DNA of 64,000 nt, from assembly GCA_965226695.1 (NCBI GenBank), contig OZ245405.1, forward strand, positions 1,116,001-1,180,000. Reading direction: 5' to 3'. Both the position numbers and the translations under genes were made by a program. This DNA is from CATOSD01 sp965226695 (GTDB lineage: Bacteria; Chloroflexota; Dehalococcoidia; Lucifugimonadales; CATOSD01). Below are positions 20,723 to 29,877 of the stretch, in pieces; position 1 is the first letter of the stretch, and every line of letters starts with the position of its first letter. The notes beneath the pieces are model-generated. The model saw only the letters and a list, made by a program, of their open reading frames with translations, did not search any database and was not told where the DNA came from.

Positions 20723-20877
20723 GCATACCTTCTCGCGCCCACCCGAACCCGGAGGGCGCGCCCAATGCGGCGCGAACGGGGGTGGAATCGGCAGGAGAGA
20801 GCGGCCCGGTTCGGGGCGGGAAAGCGCGTGGGCGCGCGCCCCGACGCGATGAAACTCAGGCTGCCGGAGCGCCGGCT

Positions 20878-21735
20878 CTACCCCAAAAACTCCTCGATCC
20901 AGCCGTCGTGGTCGGCCTGGCGCGTCGACCTCGCCATCAACGCCTGCGACGCCACGTTCGGCGCCAGATCTCCCGGATCGGCGCCCTCTCGCAGGGCGCG
21001 CAGCGTGTCGTACACTGCCTTCACCGCGGCCTGGAACGGCAGATGCCCCTGCAACGCCACGCGCACGCCATTTTCGGCGAGCGCCGCGCGGTCCGATAGC
21101 TCCGGCGTGGTGCCGCCCAGCAGAAGGGGCAGGCTGGTGGCGGAGCGCACGGCCCGCAGCTCCTCCAGAGTCTGCGCCCCTACGAGAAAGATGGCGTCCA
21201 CGCCCGCGCGGTCGTACGCGCTGACTCGGCGTACGGTCTCGCCGACTCCCGCCAGGCGCAGGGCGCTGGTGCGGCCCGCCACCACGAGATTAGCGTCCTG
21301 GCGTCCTGAGAGCGCGGCCTTCATCTTGCCCACGCCCTCCTCCATCGAGATCAGCCCGCCGTCGCCGCCGAAGGGCAGGGGCAGCAGCGTGTCCTCGATC
21401 GTGAGCGCGGCGATGCCTGCGCTCTCGAGCTCCTCCACGGTCCGCCTCACGTTCAGGGCGTTGCCGTAGCCGTGGTCGGCGTCCACCATCAGGCTGATCG
21501 AGCCGGCGCGGCATATGCGGTACGCCTGCTGGGCGAACTCGGTCAGGGTCAGCGTAATCAGGTCGGGGGCGCCGATGACGGTCGCCGCGCCGATCGAGCC
21601 CGCGAACATGCCCACCTCGAAGCCCAGGTCCTCGGCTATGCGCGCCGAGATGGGGTCGAACACCGAAGCGGGGTGTATGCACTCGTCGCCTTCGAGGATT
21701 TCCCTGAAGCGCTCGCGCCTCCTGGTGAGGTCCAT
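20878..21735 (-). CDS. Isocitrate lyase/PEP mutase-family carboxy-lyase
   Basis: 285 residues. The TIM-barrel features are ASVFDPISARIAEDLGFEVGMFAGS, the Mg-binding VDADHGYGN and the ALTIEDTLLP strand, which place it in the isocitrate lyase/phosphoenolpyruvate mutase superfamily. The KKCGH loop of true isocitrate lyase is absent. The pattern is closest to the oxaloacetate decarboxylase-like branch of the family, but the substrate is uncertain. It is followed on the same strand by two small genes of likely catabolic function. Confidence 0.82.
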   Translation of the reverse strand: MDLTRRRERFREILEGDECIHPASVFDPISARIAEDLGFEVGMFAGSIGAATVIGAPDLITLTLTEFAQQAYRICRAGSISLMVDADHGYGNALNVRRTVEELESAGIAALTIEDTLLPLPFGGDGGLISMEEGVGKMKAALSGRQDANLVVAGRTSALRLAGVGETVRRVSAYDRAGVDAIFLVGAQTLEELRAVRSATSLPLLLGGTTPELSDRAALAENGVRVALQGHLPFQAAVKAVYDTLRALREGADPGDLAPNVASQALMARSTRQADHDGWIEEFLG

Positions 21736-21751
21736 GATGATCTCCTTAGGG

Positions 21752-21824
21752 AATAGTGGTCAGTGGTCAGTAGTTAGTAGTCACTCTGACCTGTCTACTG
21801 ATAACTTGGAACTGATCACTACGC
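21752..21824. repeat. GTCAGT-type imperfect inverted repeat
   Basis: AGTGGTCAGTGGTCAGTAG near 21752 and, about 40 bases later, CTGATAACTTGGAACTGATCACTA form an imperfect inverted pair built from GTCAGT-like units. AT content is higher than in the flanking genes. It fills most of the gap between two minus-strand genes. Confidence 0.45.
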
Positions 21825-22130
21825 GATGCGCTTGTACACGACGCGGGTGCGGTTGGTTGCGTTGGGGCGAATATGCGTTATCCAGTCGCCCTTGTCCGAG
21901 GCGGCCTTCCACACGTCGGAGGTGGGCAGGTCGGGCGAGTCGATCTCGTAGACGGCGGCGTATCGTGCCACGCCCTCCACGTCGCCCGACTCCACGCGGT
22001 AGCGCGTGCATGAGCTAACGCCGGGGACGGTGAGGATGTTGGGCACGTGCTGGGTGTCGTAGATGCGATTGAAGTCTTCTTCGAGCTCCGGGGGAATGTC
22101 CATCTGGACCAGGTATATGTATCCGGCCAT
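21819..22130 (-). CDS. Small dimeric alpha/beta-barrel protein
   Basis: 103 residues opening MAGYIYLVQMDIPPELEEDFNRIYDTQHVPNILTVPGVSS, the beta-alpha-beta pattern of the ferredoxin-like dimeric barrel group (DUF4286/EthD-like), with the conserved DTQHVPN segment. Members bind or degrade small hydrophobic molecules, and most lack a defined activity. It probably shares a transcript with the 22186-22815 and 20878-21735 genes. Confidence 0.65.
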   Translation of the reverse strand: MAGYIYLVQMDIPPELEEDFNRIYDTQHVPNILTVPGVSSCTRYRVESGDVEGVARYAAVYEIDSPDLPTSDVWKAASDKGDWITHIRPNATNRTRVVYKRIA

Positions 22131-22185
22131 GGCGGGGGTCTCCTTTCCATTTGGGGTGAGGCTGTTCGGGCGGCGCTCCCCTAAG

Positions 22186-22815
22186 CTAGCCGAGAATGCG
22201 GGCCACCATCTTGCCCTCCAGCGTCAATGCCGCTTGCTGAGCCAGCGGCAGCCTTTCGGCATCGCCGAGGGAGAGCACGAACGCGACGCCTAGCAGGCGG
22301 CCTATGCGAAAGTCCACGATGGTGGACGATACCTGCTCGCCGGCGACATCGTACAGCACCCTCAGCGCGGCGGCCTCGTCGTAGAATCCGCGCGGCTCGA
22401 GCCGCGCGATCTCGGCTATGCGATGCTCATGTGGCAGGTCGCGCCCCACCTGCTCCTCGAACTGCTTGAGGAACACGTTGGAAATCCAGTCCGAGACCGA
22501 TTGGGGCGCGTCGAACATGTGGACCGTGGTGCAGACCACGAAGTCGGTGCCGGCGGGAAACGGGAACGACTCGGCCGGCCTTACTAATTCGCGCACGTGG
22601 CCCGAGATTCGTCCCGCCTCGCGATAGGACTCCGCGGTGTTGCCCGGAAAGCTGCCCTCCGCCAGTTCGGCGTTGTCGAGCGGACCGTCCTTGGTCTGCT
22701 GGAAGCTGTGGAACTGCCCCGGCAGGTCCTCCCTGTCCGGCATCATGCACCGGAAGTCGTCCTCCCGTACGTTGAGTGTTGCCTTTGTGATTGGATCGGT
22801 CACGTTGCCGCACAC
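22186..22815 (-). CDS. Conserved hypothetical protein
   Basis: 209 residues from GTG 22815; GTG 22803 (VTDPITKATLNVRED) is an equally possible start. No signal peptide or membrane segment is visible. The N-terminal part is acidic (REDDFRCMMPDREDLPGQFHSF), and the C-terminal part ends in an alternating strand/helix region (STIVDFRIGRLLGVAFVLSLGDAERL). I do not recognise the family. A TATAAT box on the minus strand at 22859-22864 suits it as a promoter. Confidence 0.6.
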   Translation of the reverse strand: MCGNVTDPITKATLNVREDDFRCMMPDREDLPGQFHSFQQTKDGPLDNAELAEGSFPGNTAESYREAGRISGHVRELVRPAESFPFPAGTDFVVCTTVHMFDAPQSVSDWISNVFLKQFEEQVGRDLPHEHRIAEIARLEPRGFYDEAAALRVLYDVAGEQVSSTIVDFRIGRLLGVAFVLSLGDAERLPLAQQAALTLEGKMVARILG

Positions 22816-22858
22816 TCTCGTTTTCGGCGAATGGCCGCGCTTGCCGGCCCCATTCTAC

Positions 22859-22864
22859 ATTATA
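22859..22864 (-). promoter_or_regulatory. TATAAT -10 element for the 22186-22815 gene
   Basis: A perfect TATAAT read on the minus strand, about 45-55 bases before the start. The -35 region (TCAAAT with an 18-base spacer) is poor. Confidence 0.4.
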
Positions 22865-23016
22865 ACGAACGTCAGATAGTGGATTTGACGGGCTGGGGTC
22901 AGTTGGCGGCTTGGTTCCGGGGTGACACGCTTGCGCTCGAGCGGGAGAGAGTTGGCTATTCGCGCAATGATGTGTAGCGTTTATAGACGTAGCTGACGTT
23001 AGGAAGGGGCGTTGTA

Positions 23017-23292
23017 ATGGCCAGGAATCAGTTGATAATCCCTGACGAGGATCGGGACCGGTTCGTCCGCCAGGCGCGTAGGGAGGGCATGACCTTGAGC
23101 ACGTGGCTGCGAACCGCCGGCCGTGAGCGGCTCGAGGCGCGACAGCGCGCGGAACGGTTCGAGTCGCCGGAGGATCTGAAGCGATTCTTCGAAAGGTGCG
23201 ATGAGCGTGAAGGGCCCGGCGTGGAACCGGATTGGGAAGAGCATAAGCGCAACATCGAAGCGTCGCGCTTACAGGGACTCCCCAACGTATGA
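23017..23292 (+). CDS. Antitoxin-like protein of a degraded VapBC-type pair
   Basis: 91 residues, seven bases after GGAAGGGG. It opens ARNQLIIPDEDRDRFVRQARREGMTLSTWLRTAGRERL, a ribbon-helix-helix-like pattern, followed by an acidic C-terminal half (FFERCDEREGPGVEPDWEEH) that would wrap a toxin. Its stop overlaps the next start (ATGA), the usual antitoxin-toxin arrangement. The toxin gene that follows is a remnant. Confidence 0.6.
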   Translation: MARNQLIIPDEDRDRFVRQARREGMTLSTWLRTAGRERLEARQRAERFESPEDLKRFFERCDEREGPGVEPDWEEHKRNIEASRLQGLPNV

Positions 23293-23477
23293 CCTTCGCC
23301 AAGTTGATACGCAACCGCAAGACGCTGCTCACCTTTGCAGAGGTCATCCAAGGGCAGTATCCCTCCGTGGGGGTGAGAGACCTGTGCCGTCTGGCAAGCT
23401 GTCGGCGGCGCGGCGTCCGGGAGATAATGACGTTTGACGAGGCGCTTGGCACGGCTTCGCTGCGACGCGAGTGGTGA
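23289..23477 (+). pseudogene. Remnant of a PIN-domain (VapC-like) toxin
   Basis: Only 62 residues. The last 35 (YPSVGVRDLCRLASCRRRGVREIMTFDEALGTA) match the C-terminal end of a PIN ribonuclease, where GVRDL precedes the active-site region and TFD carries a metal-binding Asp. The N-terminal three-quarters with the first catalytic Asp and Glu are missing and replaced by about 25 unrelated residues. This looks like an internal deletion that kept the frame. The 210 bases after it hold no clear gene. Confidence 0.55.
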
Positions 23478-23688
23478 CATGCTGGCGTTGGTGCGGGAGG
23501 CGGAGGAATTTCTGGCGGAGGTAGTGGGAGGTATAAGACTGTGAAGGGTTCATGGATCGATAGGGAGCAAATGCTTGTAGTAACACGGATATTGATTCCG
23601 TACTCTAGCAGGCCTTCCAGTATCTCGGAGTCAGCCAGCTGCGAAACCGCCAGGAATACCAACTAGGGCGCAACAACAGGAGGTAGAC

Positions 23689-24819
23689 GTGGAAAGGGAC
23701 ATCCAGCGATATGTTCGGATCATGAATAACGTCCGCCCACAGCTAGAGATGCTCAGCCGTTCGCATGAGATCATCACAACGAGCGAATTCGAGATGGTAG
23801 CCCGTCAGATCCAAAGATACCAAGATGACATTGGGCGATTCTTGTCAACTGCGAACTATACAGCAGGTTATGCAGATCTGCTAAGGTCTGCCGTAGAACT
23901 CAACAAACTGAGCCTAAATTTCTCCGACGACTTGAAGAGTGCCTTAGATCATGTCCACCACTCTTGGCTTTCAGATTGGCGAGACACCATAGACCCGTTC
24001 CGACAAATTGAATCTATGGCTAAGTTTAGGCTACTAGACAGTGCCTACTACGCAGCAATGGCAAAGCCGATCTGGGACGACATTGATTTTGGATTCATTG
24101 GAAAACAGCTCAATATCCAACAGTCGTTCATCGCTGAACTTCAACGATCAATGTCCAGTTTCGTGGAGTCTTATTGTCTGCTTACCGAGTCATTTCTACG
24201 TGTAGACGATCTAGTAGAGATACCGTCCTTCATTTTGCCCGGCGCGACTCTAGAGTTGTCCACAACTGGTCATGCCTTAAATGTACTCCGCCCTGCGGAT
24301 GTAGAGAGTACAGGTCAAACTGTAGATCTTGAACCCCATCTCGTGCTGGAGGAGGATGTTGAAGACCCTTACTTAGTCACTTTGCTGCAACGAGTTGACC
24401 CGCGATTGGTCGAGGTGTACAGAGGCGCGGTTGCAGCCCTGAATGGCGACAACTCAGATCGCTCAAGACATGTGCTGACATCATTGAGAGAGTTGTGGAA
24501 TCATCTATTGCGTATCTTGGCACCAATTGAAGATGTGAGAGAGTGGATTGAAGAACACGGCATGGAAGGATTTCTACAAAAAAATGGAAAGCCTACTCGC
24601 CATGCTAAGATTCGATATGCGTTGAGGGGTCTGGACGCTGAACCGCTAATGGGCTTTGTCGAAGCAGACACCAAGGCAATGGTGAAGTTGTACGCATTGT
24701 ACAATCGGCTCCATGAACTGGATACGGGTGTTACCAACGAGCAACTTCGCATGATTACTTTCAGAACCAAGTCCTATCTGAGCTACATATTGGAGATTCG
24801 GGAATGGTCGATAGAGTAG
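23689..24819 (+). CDS. Possible pPIWI-associated-nuclease-like defence protein
   Basis: 376 residues, preceded by AGGAGG. Codon use is clearly more AT-rich than on either side, a sign of transfer. The N-terminal half is helical without recognised motifs. The C-terminal half (PRLVEVYRGAVAALNGDNSDRSRHVLTSLRELWNHLLRIL, then NGKPTRHAKIRYAL) resembles from memory the predicted pPIWI-associating nuclease domain found in defence islands. It sits next to a restriction-specificity scar (24804-24986), which supports the idea. The exact activity is unproven and the family match is tentative. Confidence 0.5.
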   Translation: MERDIQRYVRIMNNVRPQLEMLSRSHEIITTSEFEMVARQIQRYQDDIGRFLSTANYTAGYADLLRSAVELNKLSLNFSDDLKSALDHVHHSWLSDWRDTIDPFRQIESMAKFRLLDSAYYAAMAKPIWDDIDFGFIGKQLNIQQSFIAELQRSMSSFVESYCLLTESFLRVDDLVEIPSFILPGATLELSTTGHALNVLRPADVESTGQTVDLEPHLVLEEDVEDPYLVTLLQRVDPRLVEVYRGAVAALNGDNSDRSRHVLTSLRELWNHLLRILAPIEDVREWIEEHGMEGFLQKNGKPTRHAKIRYALRGLDAEPLMGFVEADTKAMVKLYALYNRLHELDTGVTNEQLRMITFRTKSYLSYILEIREWSIE

Positions 24820-24986
24820 CTCGGCATGTGCCGGCAGCCGAGGTGAATGCGACTGGTCTTGAGTTGCATGAAGACTTTGCGCACTACCCCGCCAATAAGT
24901 CCTCCACCGGTGAGTGGCTCGGTGACGTGCCGGATCATTGGCAGGTACTTCCTAACCCTGCGGCCTTCACGGAAGTAAGCGACTAG
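24804..24986 (+). pseudogene. Scar of a type I restriction specificity subunit (HsdS)
   Basis: A 60-residue frame whose second half reads SSTGEWLGDVPDHWQVLP, very like the (K)xSGVEWLGxxPxHWE motif that opens target-recognition domains of HsdS. Nothing of the rest of HsdS follows before the stop at 24986. The remaining bases to 25180 hold no recognisable gene. Confidence 0.5.
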
Positions 24987-25179
24987 GGGCGTCCCGACAG
25001 CAGTCGTACCGGCGACTTCCTGTGGTAGCCGGTCGCCGTGACCACCTCGTCCAGTATCCTTCCCTTCTCGGTCCTGTCGGCCTTCCGGCACCTCTCTTCT
25101 CGCTGCCTTGCCAAGCCCCCACGCTAGGGCGACCCTTATCTCGGCTGCCCCACAGGGCGGAGTTGTGAGCATTTCTGGC

Positions 25180-25207
25180 TTGACAAAGCGAACACACGTT
25201 CTATAAT
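25180..25207 (+). promoter_or_regulatory. Consensus promoter with embedded LexA-type operator, imuB-dnaE2
   Basis: TTGACA (25180-25185) and TATAAT (25202-25207) are both perfect and lie 16 bases apart. The spacer contains CGAACACACGTTCT; its core GAAC-ACAC-GTTC (25190-25201) exactly fits the GAACNNNNGTTC SOS box known for Gram-positive LexA. A repressor bound here would block RNA polymerase. It lies about 36 bases before the imuB-like start codon. Confidence 0.85.
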
Positions 25208-25242
25208 GGCGTCTGCGCGAACCGTACCGCACAGGAGACGCC

Positions 25243-26694
25243 ATGACCATCGCGTGCATTCTGATAACCCATCTCAGGGCAAAGGCCGAGCTGAAGCGGC
25301 AGCCCGGGCTGAGCGACAAGCCCGCCGTCATCATCGCGCGCGGCTACGCGGGTGCCGCTTCTCTGGTGGTGGACCGCTTTCCCAAAGCGCCGCCCGCCGC
25401 CGTGGGCCTGGCGCTGGAGCGGGCCGCGTCGCTGAACGCCAACATCATAGTGCTGGAGGCTGACGAAGCCCACTACCGGCAGGTGTTCAACGGGGTAGTC
25501 TCGGCGCTGCAGGGGGTGAGCGACCGCGTGGAGAGGGGCGACCTGGGCATAGCCTACGCGCGCATGGACGGTCTGGAGAGGCTGTACCGCGGCGAGGCGG
25601 GGGTGGTGTGCGCCTTTCTCAAGGCGGCGCCCGATCACCTGGGCGCGCGGGTGGGCGTTGCCGAGGGCAAGTTCCCCGCGTTCGTCGCGGCCCGGTCGAG
25701 CGCTCCGCTCGGCGCGGCGAGGGTTCCCGAGGACGCGGCGGGCTTTCTCGCGCCCCACTCCATGGACCTGCTCCCCGCGTCACCCGACGCCCGCGCCCGG
25801 ATGCGCCGCTTCGGGCTTCGCACCATGGGAGACGTGGCGGCCATGAGAGAGGCCGCGGTCGTCGACCAGTTCGGCGCGGAGGGCCACGGGATCTGGATGC
25901 TGTGCAACGGGGTCGACGATAGCCCGCTCGTGCCGCTGCCCTTTGAAGAGTCCATCGTCGAGCGCATCTCCATGCCCTTCTCGTCCACGTCCATGGAGAT
26001 GCTGCTTGCCGCTCTCGACGCGCTTCTCAAGCGCGCCTACTCCAGGCCCGACCTGAGGGGCCGGCACGTGGGCGCGGCGTCCATCCGGTGCGCCGTGTTC
26101 GGCGCGCCGCCCTGGGAAAAGACCATCAACTTCAAACGGCCGCCCGCCTCGTGGGAGGGTGCCTCGTTCGCCGTGCGCAGCCTGCTGGAAACGGACCGCC
26201 CCAATGTTCCCATCGAGGACGTTACGCTTACCCTGTCGAAGTTCGGCAGCGAAACGGGCGCGCAGCTCGGCATGTTGGAGTACGTGCGGCAGGACCGGCG
26301 CCAGCGGCTCATCGAGGTGGACAGGCGGTTGCGCGGACGCTCCAACGGCGGCCATTCCCTGTACAGGGTGGTGGAGGTGGCGCCCTGGCATCCGGCGCCG
26401 GAGATGCGCGCCCTGCAGGTGCCGGTAGAGCCCTCGGCCGGCGACCTGATAAAGCCCCTGCATCCGCCGACGCCGGTGGCCGTTCGCGAGGGCCGCCAGC
26501 GCCAGCCGGCGGCCGTTCTGCTCAAGCGCGGGTGGCGCAGGGTGGTGCGCATAGCCGACCTGTGGAGCTTCGACCTGTGGTGGCTTCCCCAGCCCGTGAC
26601 GCGCGTCTACTACCGGGTGGATTCGGCCGACGGAGAGAGGCTCACCCTCTTCCGCGACAGGCGCGACGGCCTGTGGTACCGGCAGCGGGCCTGA
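25243..26694 (+). CDS. imuB: ImuB-like Y-family polymerase homologue
   Basis: 483 residues, start ATG 25243 after AGGAG. It follows the Y-family layout, but the N-terminal catalytic strand reads IACILITHLRAKAEL, without the DxD of active polymerases, as in ImuB proteins, which serve as scaffolds rather than polymerases. A palm-like YARMDGLERLY, a helix-hairpin-helix (RRFGLRTMGDVAAMREAAVVDQFG) and a C-terminal TRVYYRVDSADGERLTLFRDRRDGLWY segment are visible. It is followed directly by dnaE2 and preceded by an SOS-type promoter. No ImuA or ImuA' gene is adjacent. Confidence 0.88.
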   Translation: MTIACILITHLRAKAELKRQPGLSDKPAVIIARGYAGAASLVVDRFPKAPPAAVGLALERAASLNANIIVLEADEAHYRQVFNGVVSALQGVSDRVERGDLGIAYARMDGLERLYRGEAGVVCAFLKAAPDHLGARVGVAEGKFPAFVAARSSAPLGAARVPEDAAGFLAPHSMDLLPASPDARARMRRFGLRTMGDVAAMREAAVVDQFGAEGHGIWMLCNGVDDSPLVPLPFEESIVERISMPFSSTSMEMLLAALDALLKRAYSRPDLRGRHVGAASIRCAVFGAPPWEKTINFKRPPASWEGASFAVRSLLETDRPNVPIEDVTLTLSKFGSETGAQLGMLEYVRQDRRQRLIEVDRRLRGRSNGGHSLYRVVEVAPWHPAPEMRALQVPVEPSAGDLIKPLHPPTPVAVREGRQRQPAAVLLKRGWRRVVRIADLWSFDLWWLPQPVTRVYYRVDSADGERLTLFRDRRDGLWYRQRA

Positions 26695-26710
26695 TGGCGC
26701 GGGTGGCGCC

Positions 26711-29700
26711 GTGACACCCTCTTACGTCGAGCTTCGCGCCAAGAGCTTCTACTCGTTCGGGCTGGGAGCGTCGCACGTGCACGAGCTTTTGGCCCGCGCG
26801 AAGGAGTGCGGCTACCCCGCCCTGGCGCTTACGGACACCAACCTTTGCGGCGCGCTGGAGTTCGCGCGGCTCGCCAAAAGCCTTGGCGTGCGCCCCATCA
26901 CGGGCGGCGAGCTGAGGCTGCTCGACGGCTCGCGTCTGGCGCTGCTCGCCGGCACCCGGCAGGGATACTCCAACATTTCCACGCTCTTCACCCTCGCCAA
27001 CGCCGTGGACCGCAGGGAGCCCAGGTTGGATCCCGCGCATCTGCCCACCCACGCCGACGGCGTAATCGCGCTGACCGGCGGACGAGACGGGCCGCTCTCC
27101 GCGTCCGGCGCGCGGCCCGGGCAGGCGCGCGAGCTTTTGCGCCACCTCATGGACTGGTACGGCGAAGACTCGGTTTACGTGGAGCTGCAACAGGGCTTTC
27201 TGGACGGCGACACGGCGCGCAACCGCGAGCTGGCGGCGCTTGCCGACGACACGGGCGCGCGGGTGGTGGCCACCAACGACGTCCACTACCACGTCCCGGA
27301 GCGCTACAGGCTTCAGAACGCGCTGGTCGCGGCCTCTCTCAACACCACCATAGACCAGGCGCTGCCCCACCTGCGCCCCAACCACCACCTGTACCTGAAG
27401 ACCCCCGCCCAGATGGAGCGCCTCTTCAGGCGCCGCCCCGACGCTCTCGCCAACACCCTGCGCATAGCGGAGCGGTGCGGCTTCGACCTGAGCACGGACC
27501 TGGGCTACCAGCTGCCCTCCCCCGACGTGCCGCAGGGCTATACACCCGACTCCTTTTTGCGCAGGCTGTGCTACGAGGCGGCCGTCCGGCGCTACGGGTC
27601 CGTCTCCCGCCAGGTCGACGAGCGGCTGCGCACCGAGCTGGAGCTGATACGCAAGCACGGCCTGGCGGGATTTCTGTTGCTGTACAGGGAGATAGCCTTG
27701 GTCGCGCAGCGGATAGTGCAGGAGCGCGGCCTGGCGGGCCCGGAGACGCCTTTGGAGGAGAGGCCGCCGGGAAGGGGGCGCGGATCGTCCGTCGCGCTGC
27801 TCACAGGATACCTGATAGGCATCAGCCACGTAGACCCGCTGAGATGGGACCTCACGCTGGAGCGTTTCATATCCGACGACATGACGACGCTGCCGGACAT
27901 AGATCTGGACTTTCCCAGGGGATTGAGGGACGAACTGATAGAGAGGGTGCACAGCCGATTCGGCCCCGAGTTCGCGGTGCTCACGGGGGCGATCAGCACC
28001 TACAGGCTCAAGGGCATAGTGCGGGACCTGGGCAAGGCGCTGGCACTTCCCCTCGAGCAGGTCTCGCTGCTGTCCAAGCAGCTTCACTCCCACGACGCCG
28101 CCGACCTGCGCGCCGAGATGATGGAGCTCGCGGACTTCAGGGAGCGCGTCGACGCGCCCGGCTGGCGGGACCTGCTGGACCTCGCCCCCCAGCTTATGCG
28201 CGCCCCCAAGATGCTGGGCCAGCACGTTGGGGGCATGGTGCTGAGCAAGTCCCCCATTTCGGAGATGACGCCCATACGGAAGGGGGCCACGGACGGACGC
28301 TTCATCATGGACTGGAACAAGGACAGCGTGGCCGACGCCAGGTTCGCCAAGATAGACATTCTGTCGCTGCCGGTGCTGGACCAGATAGAGGAAGCCCTCT
28401 CCCTCGTGGAGCGTCGCGAGGGGCGCCGCCCCGACCTCAGCCAGATAGACCCCGAAGACCCGAGCGTTTACGACATGATCAACGAGGGCAGGGCCAAGGG
28501 CGTGTTCCTGCTCCAGTCGCCGGCGCAGCTCAAGATGGCGCAGCGCCTCAGGTCGCGCAGCCTGCTCGACCTGGCCTACCAGGTGGCGCTCATCAGGCCG
28601 GGCGTCGGCGTGCAGGGCAGCGCGGTGTCCCAGTTCGTCGAGCGCTACAGGCACGGCGCCCAGTGGGAGTACGACCACCCGCTGGAGCGGCGCGCCCTCG
28701 AGCGCGGCTACGGCGTAATAGTGTGGCAGGAGCAGGTCGTACAGCTCATCATGGATGTCGCGGGCATGAGCGCCGCCGAGGCCGACGAGGTCCGGCGCGC
28801 CTTCGCCAGGCCCAACAACGAGCAGCTAATCGAGATGCAGTGGGAGAGATTCCTGGAGGGCGCGCGCTCGAACGGCGTGGACGAAGATACGGCGCACAAG
28901 ATATTCTCCAAGATCAACGGGCACTACATGTTCCCCGAGTCCCACTCCCACGCCTTCGCCATCACCGCGTACCAGGCCGCGTGGCTCAAGCGCTACCACC
29001 CGCTGGAGTTCTTCGTCGCGCTGATGAACAACCAGCCCATGGGCTTCTATCCGCTGGAGACGCTCAAGCAGGACGCACGGCGCTTCGGCGTCCCGTTCGC
29101 CAACCCGTGCGTGAACGCGAGCGAGGCGAAGTGCGCCCCCCGCCGCGGCGCGGTGCTCCTGGGGCTGGGCATGGTGCGGGACGTGGGGGCCGCGTCGGCG
29201 CTGCTGACCGTGCGCGAGAGGGAGCTTCGCGGCCCGTATTCGGGCGCGGGCGACCTGGTGCGCCGGACTGGGCTTGCGCCGCAGGCCCTTACGTCGCTGG
29301 TTATGGCGGGTGCGTTCGACCGCGTGTCCCCCAACCGCAGGGAGGCGCTCTGGAACGCCGGCCTGTACACGCGGCCCACGCGCGGCGGACAGGCCGTGCT
29401 GCCCGTGTCTATGGACGAGAGCCTGCCCAGACTCGACGACTTCACGGATGAAGAAAAGATGGCCGACGAGTACGCCACCATGGGCGTATACCCCAGGGGC
29501 CACCTGATGGAGTTCGTGCGGCCCAGGCTGGGCACCGGCGTGCTGCCCACCACGGCGGTCGAAGGGCTGGGAGATGGCGAACGGGTGAGGGTCGCGGGTT
29601 GGCCGGTGGCTCGGCAGCACCCGCGAGGAAAGAATGGCACGGTGTTCGTGACGATAGAGGACGAAACGGGCGACGTGCAGATAATCCTGTGGCCCCAGGT

Positions 29701-29851
29701 GTTCGCCCGCCGCCGCAGGGAGCTGAAAAGCCGCGTTATCCTGGTCGATGGCGCGGTGTCGCGGTGGGACGGCACCACGAACGTCATAGCCTCCGACGTC
29801 CGGGCCGTACCTTCGGCGGTGCGTATGCCCCAGTCGCACGACTGGCGGTAG
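26711..29851 (+). CDS. dnaE2: Error-prone DNA polymerase III alpha subunit (DnaE2/ImuC-like)
   Basis: 1046 residues from GTG 26711, 16 bases after imuB. It starts with a PHP domain (YVELRAKSFYSFGLGASHVHELLARAKECGYPALALTDTN) and has the family C polymerase active-site stretch LPDIDLDFPRGLRDELIERV, GVIVWQEQV and FPESHSHAFAITAYQAAWLKRYHP. The C-terminal OB fold reads VRVAGWPVARQHPRGKNGTVFVTIEDETGDVQIILWP. The protein is somewhat short of replicative DnaE. With ImuB it forms the damage-inducible translesion mutasome. Confidence 0.92.
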   Translation: MTPSYVELRAKSFYSFGLGASHVHELLARAKECGYPALALTDTNLCGALEFARLAKSLGVRPITGGELRLLDGSRLALLAGTRQGYSNISTLFTLANAVDRREPRLDPAHLPTHADGVIALTGGRDGPLSASGARPGQARELLRHLMDWYGEDSVYVELQQGFLDGDTARNRELAALADDTGARVVATNDVHYHVPERYRLQNALVAASLNTTIDQALPHLRPNHHLYLKTPAQMERLFRRRPDALANTLRIAERCGFDLSTDLGYQLPSPDVPQGYTPDSFLRRLCYEAAVRRYGSVSRQVDERLRTELELIRKHGLAGFLLLYREIALVAQRIVQERGLAGPETPLEERPPGRGRGSSVALLTGYLIGISHVDPLRWDLTLERFISDDMTTLPDIDLDFPRGLRDELIERVHSRFGPEFAVLTGAISTYRLKGIVRDLGKALALPLEQVSLLSKQLHSHDAADLRAEMMELADFRERVDAPGWRDLLDLAPQLMRAPKMLGQHVGGMVLSKSPISEMTPIRKGATDGRFIMDWNKDSVADARFAKIDILSLPVLDQIEEALSLVERREGRRPDLSQIDPEDPSVYDMINEGRAKGVFLLQSPAQLKMAQRLRSRSLLDLAYQVALIRPGVGVQGSAVSQFVERYRHGAQWEYDHPLERRALERGYGVIVWQEQVVQLIMDVAGMSAAEADEVRRAFARPNNEQLIEMQWERFLEGARSNGVDEDTAHKIFSKINGHYMFPESHSHAFAITAYQAAWLKRYHPLEFFVALMNNQPMGFYPLETLKQDARRFGVPFANPCVNASEAKCAPRRGAVLLGLGMVRDVGAASALLTVRERELRGPYSGAGDLVRRTGLAPQALTSLVMAGAFDRVSPNRREALWNAGLYTRPTRGGQAVLPVSMDESLPRLDDFTDEEKMADEYATMGVYPRGHLMEFVRPRLGTGVLPTTAVEGLGDGERVRVAGWPVARQHPRGKNGTVFVTIEDETGDVQIILWPQVFARRRRELKSRVILVDGAVSRWDGTTNVIASDVRAVPSAVRMPQSHDWR

Positions 29852-29877
29852 GGCCTGTGCGCGATACGCGCGGGTAG

